NCBI GenBank assembly: GCA_032718475.1
Contig: JAUCBJ010002252.1
Coordinates: 1-53,945, forward strand
Origin: Nemertoderma westbladi
Lineage: Eukaryota; Xenacoelomorpha; Nemertodermatida; Nemertodermatidae
DNA: 53,945 bases
Direction: 5' to 3'
Shown: positions 34,401 to 45,786 of the stretch, in pieces
Numbering within the stretch: the first letter of the stretch is position 1
Layout of the letters: each line of letters starts with the position of its first letter
Notes under the pieces: model-generated
The model's database searches: none
The model's input: the letters and a program-made list of their open reading frames with translations, nothing else
Told to the model about the DNA's origin: nothing
Made by a program: the position numbers and the translations under genes

Positions 34401-36260
34401 CCTGTGTTACCCACTGTTGGAGAGAGAGTGGCCAACAACATAGAAAGCCCTTTTCCTGATTACGTTTCTGCCCCAAACCATGGGTTACAAGGGAAGCCAA
34501 ATTGTGAGGTGATTCGTGAAGGACATATCAGGTTGTGGGTCAGATGCAATATTGGTTTATTGATGAATCTAACTGAACTTGTAGCATTGGACAAAATAGA
34601 CCAAATCACAAATAGCATCATCCATTGCTATTTATCATGTTTGGAAAGATTGGTTAAGAAGTTTCTAAAAGTGATTCTGATTGTGTGCACTTCACTTACT
34701 AGCTCTGCCCCAGTAGAGAAGGTGAAAAACTCCTACCACAGTCTACAAGCGGCATCAAGTGTATCATCATGCACTCTTACCTTTCTTAGGAAACTTTAAT
34801 GCAAGTCTGTCTGCATAAATTCTCAACATCACCATATGGGTAAATAGCGATAGTGTCAACCGAAATTCAGTCTATCTTCAGGATTTCATATCAATATATC
34901 GATTGTTTGAGCAGGAAATCAGTTCTAGAAGCGAACTGGAAAGGTATGGATGGACTCATATACTGGACGCACTGGGCCCAACTAGACCCGGCCCAGCCCA
35001 GTGTGAGATCGAGCTACACACTATAGCGCAGCAACAGGAATGAGGCACTTGCCTCTAATGCAGCACATTTCTGCAAGGAGTATACCGCCTTCATAGAAAC
35101 AGTAAAGTTAGCAGTACAGCAGAAATAGTTCCTTTATACACAATTCAAAAACAGGAAAAAGGCCCCGTGGACTGACCATTGAATTTGGAAGTGTCAAAAT
35201 GACCTCTCCGAGGCACATAATGGCTCCCGCTGGCTCAAACATACCAGATCAAGATGCAGTTAAGGCTGGATCTAGGTCCCTAAACAGGCAGTACTCACTC
35301 TAATAACCTGAAGGGGCTAACCAATGAGCAAGTTGATGCTATCAACAATGCTAATGATGCAGGCATGGCCCGGCAATTGAACAACCAGTTGACTGGGAGA
35401 AAAAGCCAACCAACCACCAAGGTTAAAGCTGCACATCCAGCTGAATGCCTCAATGTCCAGAACAGAGAATCCGTTGAGTTGCATTGTTAACTTACAAGGT
35501 ATGCAATTTAAATGGTTGAAAGGCCCAGTTTGAGAAGCTCCTAAATAATGACAGGGATTTGCTGATACTTTATGATACATTGTGTGTCTGAGACTGTACT
35601 CTACATTATGTGTCTAAGACTGAACTCATAGATATACACATTTGTGAAATGTCATTTTGCTAAAGTCAAGACCTGCTGCAAAAGGCATCAAGACAAAAGG
35701 ACCATTGGAGTAGATGGTATTCCCCTGAGGTTTGGAGCTCATTCATCTCATTATTATCGGCATGTATAAAACAAAGAGAAAGACAAATAATATGTTCCCT
35801 GTCACCAAGTAGGGCAACCTGACAATCTACATATATTTTCGTGGAATCTAGATTGCGGCAAAGCTATACAATATAATAAGAAACTATGAGAAACAAAGAA
35901 TTGGCCATGGATCCCATTCTGCTGCTTATGCTTAATAGGCTAATTGAACACAAACAAAGAATGACGGACATCTGGCTGGGTTTTTTTTGTCTATTTCTAT
36001 ATTCAGTCTCCAAACATGTATGTTTATCATTGTCAGTTAACTTGCAACTGCCCTCGGGAAATGTCTGATCGTATGAGAATAAGCTCCAAGGATAACTTGC
36101 TTGGACAACATGGAATTGTGTGGAAGTTTTGGAAGTTTCTTAGAATAAAACAAATGCTCAAGGTTATATTATTTAGGGCATCAGTAGAACCAGTGATAGA
36201 ATCAGGGAATATGGGATTGAATGCTTGGCTCTAACGGCTGAGGACACCTCAGATACTGTC
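34400..36260 (+). pseudogene. Heavily decayed non-LTR copy of the copy A/B family
   Basis: Follows copy B in order along the plus strand through many stops and frameshifts. Endonuclease pieces are at 34530-34800 (IGLLMN, then ALDKIDQITNSII, then KVILIVC), then the LQDFIS piece near 34875, the linker piece GRKSQPTTKVKA near 35395, EKLLNNDRD near 35530, an RT remnant near 35880 and the C-terminal RMRISSKD near 36070. It is far more diverged than copies A and B, so it is an old insertion inside Vax intron 2. Confidence 0.85.
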
Positions 36261-37827
36261 ACATGATAATTAATTTATATTTAATAATGTCCAAGATATG
36301 ATTGTTCTAGCACTCGCCGGTGAGACACAGAAGCATTCCTGAGTTGGAATTGTGATCTATCTATCTTAAGGAGTATTGTATAACTAATTACCTTTTATAG
36401 CAATGAAATAAATAAGTAAATATCAATTTAATTTACCTAAGAGGAACTGCTTCTTGTCTTTGTTATATGAAAGTGGAGGTTGATTGGAAGTAGATATTGT
36501 TATGTGACAGTCATGGGATATAGCATATTGATTATTATATATTATATTTAATTTTACCCAATAAAATCTATGTCTTTAAAAAAATGGATTAACATGAAAA
36601 AAATACAGAATGGAGGCCTTTAAATCATTGTGTTTACGGCTGTTACAGTGTCCACCAGTTATTGTTTACAAAGCTCATAATGGCTGGTCGGAATGGGCCT
36701 CGGGGTGCTATTTATGAGTCAAGGGCGGCCGGATGGTTTGATGAACATAATAGATAAACAATCTACATATGATATGATAATTTACCTATAATGTAGAATA
36801 AAGATGCTTTAATAAACTATTGATCCTCCCCATCTTAATATTTTTTCAAAATTTATAAATTTATACAATTTTCAAAATGTTTATGTTGTTAAGGCTGAAG
36901 GGTATAAAAAGCATCAAATGTTTATAATTAATTCTACGTTATCCAAGTCAATCTCTCGTTGGCATATTTAGCCTGTTAATGTGTTTCATGGGGAAAAAAT
37001 GATCAATATCTTTCGGAAAGTGATAAATTATCCAAGTCACCTTTTTGTTGTCTAACTTAGATAATTTTTTGGAAAGTGAATTATGGCAAAACTTTACAGT
37101 TATAAGTTGTATAATATGATTATTTAGATAGCATTTTAATGCGGCTTGGAATATATTTACTTATAGGCCTACCTGTCATCTGTATCTGTATCTATACGTA
37201 TCTAACTTATACTTGGTATAAGTTTGGTAGAGTTCTATTGATTCTAATGGGCTTTAAATGTTATGGGACCACCGAAAACCTGTCCAATAGGGCGGTGCGT
37301 TTTTTACTTTTTTCGATTTCGTTGTTCTACCGGTGCGCAAAAGTTGTCAAATGGTAAAAAAATAAGGCAAATAAAATTTCTTCAAATTTCGTCTATATCT
37401 TCAAGGATCCCAACAGTGTCCAAGTCACCCCATTTGACTGTACTAAATAAACATAACTTAACTAAACATATTGCAAAGCAATGAAATTCCTATTTTTAAA
37501 GTAATTATGGTACTGGGTAAAATATCTTAAGCTGTAGTATCCGGACGTAAGGATAAAAACTGGCCTAAATGAAACAATAATCATATTTTACATATTACAT
37601 TAATTTCTACGAGTTCTGCAACACCCAGCGTTTTATAAAAATACCTTTATTAAGATTTATCTTACTTTTGGTTTATATTGTTGTTAAAATTGGTTATTTC
37701 TATTTTATATACTGATATTATTCAATGTTTTAGAGGTGGATATACGGACATATTCAACTGAAGCAAAATAAACCGTATAATTCCCGAGGCCGAGGTTTTT
37801 ATACAAGGTTTTTATGGTGAAGGATCA
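36261..37827. other. Vax intron 2, no gene seen
   Basis: AT-rich with short unrecognised frames only. Confidence 0.4.
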
Positions 37828-39186
37828 AAAATACAAAAAAAAATCAATTTTAAAAAAAGGTCACACAAGCTATACCAGTGCCTTATTGAAGTATATTCCA
37901 TTCTCGAACAGACAATAATTAGTTTATCACTTATTTGAGCTTTTTGCGCTGAGGGTGGGTAAGAAATTAGTTACTTTCATTCGCAGAGTTTTGTTGTACT
38001 AGTTTGTAATTAATGTATATTCGATGCTCAACAACACACACTGTCATTTTGTTTCCACATATCATATTATTACAGACTTTCATCTTTGAAGTTTCGAATT
38101 AAAAATCCCCTTACAGACAAAACGAGAGGTTATATTTTAACCATTGATTGTTGTCCGACTCCAATAATACAAGTTCGCCTCTCTCATATGCTAAAGTAAG
38201 AAGCAACAACAATCTAGTGTCCTGAATTTCGTGGTAAAATATTACCAAAAAGCAAACGTTTCGATTATATCAAATAACCATCATCAGTGCGATCAAGCAG
38301 TTCAATGCAGAGAATAAACTAATATATAATTACGAGAAAAAAGCTATAAATTGCAACCTAAATATAAAAACTAACTAAAGGCAAAAAATATACTATGGAA
38401 TGTAAACATGTGCACAACTACAGTAGGGCGGCCTAACCAGAAAATAAAGCTAGCTTTATACAACTAAAACCAATGTGAGTGTTTAGTTAGGGTAGGGCGT
38501 ATATCTCGAATGCACAATGACTCCTTAATTTAGGTATCGAAACCATTTGTAGCAGCACAAATAATTTAAAAAAGTTGCCGAAACGCGAATTTTAGTTGCC
38601 GAAACGTGACAGTTGCCGAAACGCGACGTAACCGAATAAATGGCCTGCAGGGGAAGCAAATACATGCAACATGGTACAGGTACCTGAATAACGACACTAT
38701 ATTCCAGGACATTTGAATGTGTATTTGAATGTTTGACTCTTTCTGTGTTCTGTCGAGTACTATACAGTACAACTTATAAAATTGGTTTACAATTTCTAGA
38801 GTCGTTAAATATGTGTTCTCCATTTCTAGAATTGTTAAAATATAGCTCTGATATCTATAAAAAAAATTGCCAAAATGGCAAGGTAAACCACAAGTCCCCT
38901 TATTTTCTCCAAAATCAGCACAAAACCTGAAGGAGATTAAGTTTTAGCTACTTCCATCGCAGTTCCACCTTGCGTAGCATTGAGGTGCTTTAAATATAGT
39001 TTTTTTTTAGTAAATCGATTACTAGCTTGTATAATCTCATAATATTTCACAATCTTGAATAAATTCATGTTTGGATTACATTACTTCGAAAAATCAGGAT
39101 TAATATCATGATATAATACTGGTTTGTTGTGCACTGGTATAGCTTGTGTGACCATTTTTTAAAATTGATATATTTTTTTTATTTTT
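37828..39186. repeat. Inverted repeat pair bracketing 1.3 kb
   Basis: 37845-37882 and 39130-39170 are inverted copies (GGTCACACAAGCTATACCAGTGC against GCACTGGTATAGCTTGTGTGACC, less a few bases, each followed by an AT-rich arm). The bracketed DNA holds a GTTGCCGAAACGCGA word repeated three times (38574-38622), a piece related to the foldback at 28990-29690 (38645-38720), and a CTGATGA...GAAACG motif on minus (38245-38292). I see no transposase. Confidence 0.6.
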
Positions 39187-39196
39187 CATTTTTTTT

Positions 39197-39395
39197 ATTG
39201 GTGAATGTTCTAGAACCTTAGTAGATATTTTTTAATGGTAGCTAGTGTTTTTTTACTAGCTAGTATTTTTGAAAATAACAAAAAATAAAGAAGTAGTTTT
39301 TTTTATTTTGTTTACATTTTCAAAAAATACTTGCGAGTAAAAATCACTAGCTACCATAAAAACATATCTACTAAGGTTCTATAACATTCACCAAT
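39197..39395. mobile_element. 199-bp foldback element
   Basis: Starts ATTGGTGAATGTTCTAGAACC and ends with its near-complement GGTTCTATAACATTCACCAAT, each trimmed here. The arms extend inward through ACTAGCTA and ATTTTTGAAAAT to a short T-rich centre, so nearly the whole element can form one hairpin. MITE-like. No clear target duplication. Confidence 0.75.
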
Positions 39396-40060
39396 ATCAA
39401 AAAAACACTCAAAAACAATATTAATATTGTATTTTTTGGCTTTGAGAGCCAAAAAAAATTATTTCCTTCAATACACCTGTATATTTTTAATTATTATATT
39501 CGAAATGTGCTTGAAATATATCCTAGTGGACTAATATTATGAAGATTAATCACCAGTCTGACTAAAATTAATTGGACGGACTTGTGATAAGTATTATTAT
39601 TTCACAAATGTATATTTTATTCAATAATATCTATAATATTATAAAATCATAAGATAAAACCGAAAGGAAGCTGTCCAGTTACTCCGATTTTTCAGGTAGA
39701 TAATTTTGAGTCCAAAAGCAACTTTCTGCCAAGCAAATAAAAAGAATAACAATTAGCCGTTGATGGGAATATTATATTACATGCGCGAATTGTGAGCATT
39801 CCCGACATGTCAGTTATGTTATTGATGATAATTAATTTACTATTAAAATGTCATCATGACTTATTACTATCATTAATGACGATAAACTAACTTTTCTAAC
39901 CCTGAATGTAATCCAGTGGACTTTTTGGTGTTTCCGAGCATGAAGAAAGAGTACACAGATATGAAATCAAATCAAATAAACATTCATATTTTTCCAAAAA
40001 ATAACAATTTATTAAGATAAAGCAACTTCAGAGTTAGACGGAAGAAAGGCATCTTGATTA
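39396..40060. other. Vax intron 2, no gene seen
   Basis: AT-rich flank of the satellite. Nothing recognised. Confidence 0.4.
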
Positions 40061-40064
40061 CAAG

Positions 40065-43000
40065 GATTACAAGGATTACTACACACTGTAGATGTGGTAC
40101 AAGGATTACTACACACAGTAGATGCGGTACAAGGATTACTACACACAGTAGATGCGGTACAAGGATTACTACACACAGTAGATGCGGTACAAGGATTACT
40201 ACACACAGTAGATGCGGTACAAGGATTACTACACACAGTAGATGCGGTACAAGGATTACTACACACAGTAGATGCGGTACAAGGATTACTACACACAGTA
40301 GATGCGGTACAAGGATTACTACACACAGTAGATGCGGTACAAGGATTACTACACACAGTAGATGCGGTACAAGGATTACTACACACAGTAGATGCGGTAC
40401 AAGGATTACTACACACAGTAGATGCGGTACAAGGATTACTACACACAGTAGATGCGGTACAAGGATTACTACACACAGTAGATGCGGTACAAGGATTACT
40501 ACACACAGTAGATGCGGTACAAGGATTACTACACACAGTAGATGCGGTACAAGGATTACTACACACAGTAGATGCGGTACAAGGATTACTACACACAGTA
40601 GATGCGGTACAAGGATTACTACACACAGTAGATGTGGTACAAGGATTACTACACACAGTAGATGCGGTACAAGGATTACTACACACAGTAGATGCGGTAC
40701 AAGGATTACTACACACAGTAGATGCGGTACAAGGATTACTACACACAGTAGATGCGGTACAAGGATTACTACACACAGTAGATGTGGTACAAGGATTACT
40801 ACACACAGTAGATGTGGTACAAGGATTACTACACACAGTAGATGTGGTACAAGGATTACTACACACAGTATATGCGGTACAAGGATTACTACACACAGTA
40901 GATGCGGTACAAGGATTACTACACACAGTAGATGTGGTACAAGGATTACTACACACAGTAGATGTGGTACAAGGATTACTACACACAGTAGATGTGGTAC
41001 AAGGATTACTACACACAGTAGATGTGGTACAAGGATTACTACACACAGTAGATGTGGTACAAGGATTACTACACACAGTAGATGTGGTACAAGGATTACT
41101 ACACACAGTAGATGTGGTACAAGGATTACTACACACAGTAGATGTGGTACAAGGATTACTACACACAGTAGATGTGGTACAAGGATTACTACACACAGTA
41201 GACGCGGTACAAGGATTACTACACACAGTAGATGTGGTACAAGGATTACTACACACAGTAGACGCGGTACAAGGATTACTACACACAGTAGATGTGGTAC
41301 AAGGATTACTACACACAGTAGATGTGGTACAAGGATTACTACACACAGTAGATGTGGTACAAGGATTACTACACACAGTAGATGTGGTACAAGGATTACT
41401 ACACACAGTAGATGTGGTACAAGGATTACTACACACAGTAGATGTGGTACAAGGATTACTACACACAGTAGACGCGGTACAAGGATTACTACACACAGTA
41501 GATGTGGTACAAGGATTACTACACACAGTAGATGTGGTACAAGGATTACTACACACAGTAGATGTGGTTCAAGGATTACCACACACAGTAGACGCGGTAC
41601 AAGGATTACTACACACAGTAGATGTGGTACAAGGATTACTACACACAGTAGATGTGGTACAAGGATTACTACACACAGTAGATGTGGTACAAGGATTACT
41701 ACACACAGTAGATGTGGTACAAGGATTACTACACACAGTAGACGCGGTACAAGGATTACTACACACAGTAGATGTGGTACAAGGATTACTACACACAGTA
41801 GATGTGGTACAAGGATTACTACACACAGTAGATGTGGTACAAGGATTACTACACACAGTAGATGTGGTACAAGGATTACTACACACAGTAGACGCGGTAC
41901 AAGGATTACTACACACAGTAGATGTGGTACAAGGATTACTACACACAGTAGACGCGGTACAAGGATTACTACACACAGTAGATGTGGTACAAGGATTACT
42001 ACACACAGTAGATGTGGTACAAGGATTACTACACACAGTAGATGTGGTACAAGGATTACTACACACAGTAGATGTGGTACAAGGATTACTACACACAGTA
42101 GATGTGGTACAAGGATTACTACACACAGTAGATGTGGTACAAGGATTACTACACACAGTAGACACGGTACAAGGATTACTACACACAGTAGATGTGGTAC
42201 AAGGATTACTACACACAGTAGATGTGGTACAAGGATTACTACACACAGTAGATGTGGTTCAAGGATTACCACACACTGTAGATGTGGTACAAGGATTACT
42301 ACACACAGTAGATGTGGTACAAGGATTACTACACACAGTAGATGTGGTACAAGGATTACTACACACAGTAGATGCGGTACAAGCATTACTACAGACAGTA
42401 GATGCGGTACAAGGATTACTACACACAGTAGACGCGGTACAAGGATTACTACACACAGTAGATGTGGTACAAGGATTACTACACACAGTAGATGTGGTAC
42501 AAGGATTACTACACACAGTAGATGTGGTACAAGGATTACTACACACAGTAGATGCGGTACAAGCATTACTACAGACAGTAGATGCGGTACAAGGATTACT
42601 ACACACAGTAGACGCGGTACAAGGATTACTACACACAGTAGATGTGGTACAAGGATTACTACACACAGTAGATGTGGTACAAGGATTACTACACAAAGTA
42701 GATGCGGTACAAGGATTACTACACACAGTAGATGTGGTACAAGGATTACTACTCACAGTAGATGCGGTACAAGGATTACTACACACAGTAGATGCGGTAC
42801 AAGGATTACTACACACAGTAGATGCGGTACAAGGATTACTACACACAGTAGATGCGGTACAAGGATTACTACACACAGTAGATGTGGTACAAGGATTACT
42901 ACACACAGTAGATGCGGTACAAGGATTACTACACACAGTAGATGTGGTACAAGGATTACTACACAAAGTAGATGCGTTTCAAGGATTACTACACACAGTA

Positions 43001-43283
43001 GATGCGGTACAAGGATTACTACACACAGTAGATGCGGTACAAGGATTACTACACACAGTAGATGCGGTACAAGGATTACTACACACAGTAGATGCGGTAC
43101 AAGGATTAATACACGCAGTAGATGCGGTACAATGATTACTACACACAGTAGATGCGGTACAAGGATTACTACACACAGTAGATGCGGTACAAGGATTAAT
43201 ACACACAGTAGATGCGGTACAAGGATTAATACACGCAGTAGATGCGGTACAATGATTACTATACACACAGTAGATGCGGTTTT
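40065..43283 (+). repeat. Giant 30-bp satellite, about 107 units, inside Vax intron 2
   Basis: The unit is ACACACAGTA, GATGCGGTAC, AAGGATTACT. From 40081 to 43260 every unit is exactly 30 bp: 106 units with no indel. Two plus-strand frames and two minus-strand frames are open across long parts only because the unit is stop-free and a multiple of three. Variants concentrate at one place: GATGCGG fills most of 40111-40780 and the last 500 bp, GATGTGG dominates the middle, and nine units have GACGCGG. Higher-order duplications exist: a 180-bp block at 42361-42540 repeats at 42541, a 120-bp block near 43081 repeats at 43201, and a GGTTC...TTACC unit at 41551 recurs at 42241. There are no unique spacers, so it is not a CRISPR array. 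Confidence 0.97.
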
Positions 43284-44397
43284 TAAGTTTCATTAATATT
43301 TTGAGTTCATTTATAATTAATTCTATGGTAAATTTTGTTGACACAGAATTATGAAAATCGATTCGTTTTTAAGTATTTTTGATCCTTGACAAAGTCAATA
43401 GAAATACATATATTATAATCAATGAGACCACACCAGGGCGATGGCGACATCTGTTGATTGGTAGGATTCCTACACACTGCAGAATGTGCGGGTGGTCTCA
43501 AACCCTGGACTTTTTAATTTACATCAATAACCGAAAACGATGCTTCGTTTATACTGAAATGCCTTTTGATGGATATTGCTTGAATGATATATTTTGTGAT
43601 ATTATTAAATAATAGTCTAGTCTCCAAATTGGAATGCAGTAATAATATTGCTTTGGGTTGTGCAATATTGGCCCAATATTGGAAAGCAACTGACGTAAAT
43701 AAGGCTGATTAATCTCAAAAATGAAACTGTAACCTGTTCTAGTGTGTTTAGTTTATTGTTTTGGTTAGAATAACATGCCACTGTAACCTGCTCCTTTCCC
43801 TAAATTGAGAATTTAACATTGAGGCGGGATATTAATTAGCCAAGATGGGATTTGCGTCCAGTTTCCCCCCTCCTCCTGTCTCAAATCTCCATACAATTTT
43901 GTGTGTGTAAATTGCATGAAGTTTTGAAATTTACAACTAAATACGGTCACTTTTCGTGTGATTTTTACACTTGGGTCCCAACGCAAATTTAGCTAGACTA
44001 AATCACAATCAATAATGTCGAGAAACATATCAAATTCAGATCAAATCCCTCCTTGCTCATCCATCACACATCATAATTACTTAAATTATACTGTAACTAT
44101 ATTTTAAAATATGTATGGAGAGGTTCGCCCTAATCGCAAAATAAATAATCAACAAAGTCTCTGGCTTCATATTATGAAAGGGTATATTATTCAAAACGCC
44201 CAAAACGTCTTAATTCGTCGCTCTAGCAAATTTATAAATAATATATATAAAATTATGTTTAAGATTATATTATTAAAATTATGTAAGTAATATAATAAAT
44301 AATTAAATAATTAAGTAAGTCTACCAAATTGATTAATTAAGTAACTTGGGAAATCCAGGGAAATTGAAACCAGGGAAATATGTGAGTTCCTTTGTAT
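43284..44397. other. Vax intron 2, no gene seen
   Basis: Includes a GAGACCAC...GTGGTCTC inverted pair at 43422-43500 and a small unrecognised frame at 43379-43612. Confidence 0.4.
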
Positions 44398-45786
44398 TTA
44401 ACCCTATTAGTACCGGGCTATAAAATGTTGTACAAATACAGGGGGGGGGGGGGGGTCATATTGACCCTCCCCTCTAAAATCTACAAATTTTTACGAGAAC
44501 GTCTGATTTTTGTTTGTACGTAGGTATCACTAGTCTAGATCCGACCAAAAAAAAAAAATTTTCGAAAAAATGCACTTTATGCTAAAAATGCACATATTAC
44601 AGCACCAAAATGACAAGTAGTGCACAATTTTCACAAAATTTGAAAGTTGAATTTTTCGGCTAATTGTTTTTCAATACAGGTTTTCTGGGGCGCAAAATCC
44701 ATTGGAAAATATTTAAAAATGATATGATTACTATAAATGGCTGTTTAGAACAAAATTTTTAATTCACTTATACGATGCTATAAATTCACATTTTCAGGTT
44801 TTCTGGGGCGCTGATTCTATTGGAATACATTTCTAATATGCTAGATCAATCATTGCTACTTGTATTTTTCGACGTAATTTGGCAAATTTTGGTGCTAGCA
44901 ACAAATTTCGTACCCATCACCAAAAAGTACAGGTTTGCGATGTCCAGTGCTGTTTTTATTGATTCCATCGGATTCAGGACCCTCATAAACCCGTATAACG
45001 CAAGAAACAAGATGATACTATCTACTGATCAATTTGCTTATTTTCCAAAATTTGGTGCTGGCACAACAATTTTCACCCATTGGCGAAAAATGCAAGTTTG
45101 AAAATTCTTATGAAATGTTTACTGATTCCATTGAATTCAGAACCATCACAAACCCGTATAACGCAAGAAACAAGGTGACACAATCAATTGATATATTTGA
45201 TGGTTTTCAAAATTTGGTGCTAGCACCACATTTTGCACCCACTTCCGAAAAATACAAGTTTGAGATGTCTAATTCGATTATTATATATTCTATTGAATTC
45301 AGAACTGCCATAAACCTCTAAAACGCAAGAAATAAATTGTAACAAGCAATTTTATCTACTGAATGGATTTTCAAAATTTCGTGCTAGCACCAAAATTTGC
45401 ACACAGCACCGAAAAATACAAGTTTGATACGCTTGGTGCAACTCGTATATATTTCATCGAAACCAGAACCCCAAAAAACCCCAATTGCGTAAAAAACAAG
45501 TTTCAAACAATCAATTTACACATTTGACATATTTCAAAATTTGGTGCTGGCACAAAAATTTGGCACCCGCCGAAAAAAAGTTCCCAAGTAGGGGTAAAAA
45601 ATGGTGCTGTAACTCGAAAACTACCCAATATTTTTGAAAACGGTTTTCCCTACTAGGAAGATAATAGATTTTTAGGAAAAGTCAAAAAATTTCAGATTCC
45701 CAACTGCGTTTGTTTCAGAATTATAATAAAAAAACCACGGGGGGGGGGGTCATATTGACCCCCCTCCCCGGGTTTAATAGGGTTAA
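44398..45786. mobile_element. piggyBac-type non-autonomous element with TTAA target duplication
   Basis: TTAA at 44398-44401 and at 45783-45786 flank an element that starts CCCTATTA and ends TAATAGGG. Just inside each end is a poly-G run and the palindromic TCATATTGACCC, in inverted arrangement. TTAA duplication plus a CCCT terminus is the hallmark of piggyBac transposons. No transposase frame is present, so this 1.39-kb element would depend on one elsewhere. The interior is a five-copy tandem repeat, listed separately. Confidence 0.85.
44870..45590 (+). repeat. Five diverged 163-bp tandem units inside the piggyBac-type element
   Basis: The word AAATTTGGTGCTAGCACC with variants recurs at about 44885, 45047, 45210, 45375 and 45535, each followed by a CACCGAAAAATACAAGTTTGA-like word (trimmed), and the interval holds ATTGAATTCAGAACC and CGTATAACGCAAGAAACAA. 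Spacing is 160-165 bp. No coding frame persists. Confidence 0.85.

Noticed and set aside
40065-43283. CRISPR array
   Set aside because: Head-to-tail identical units with no unique spacers, in an animal intron.
19276-43283. Common origin of the two 30-bp repeats (minisatellite and giant satellite)
   Set aside because: Both have 30-bp units and share a loose AGATG...TTA pattern, but alignment needs gaps and mismatches throughout; equal length alone is not evidence.
40054-43296. Very long open frames (up to 1080 codons) across the satellite as real proteins
   Set aside because: They exist on both strands at once and follow from a stop-free 30-bp unit; no start context, domains or splice context support a protein.
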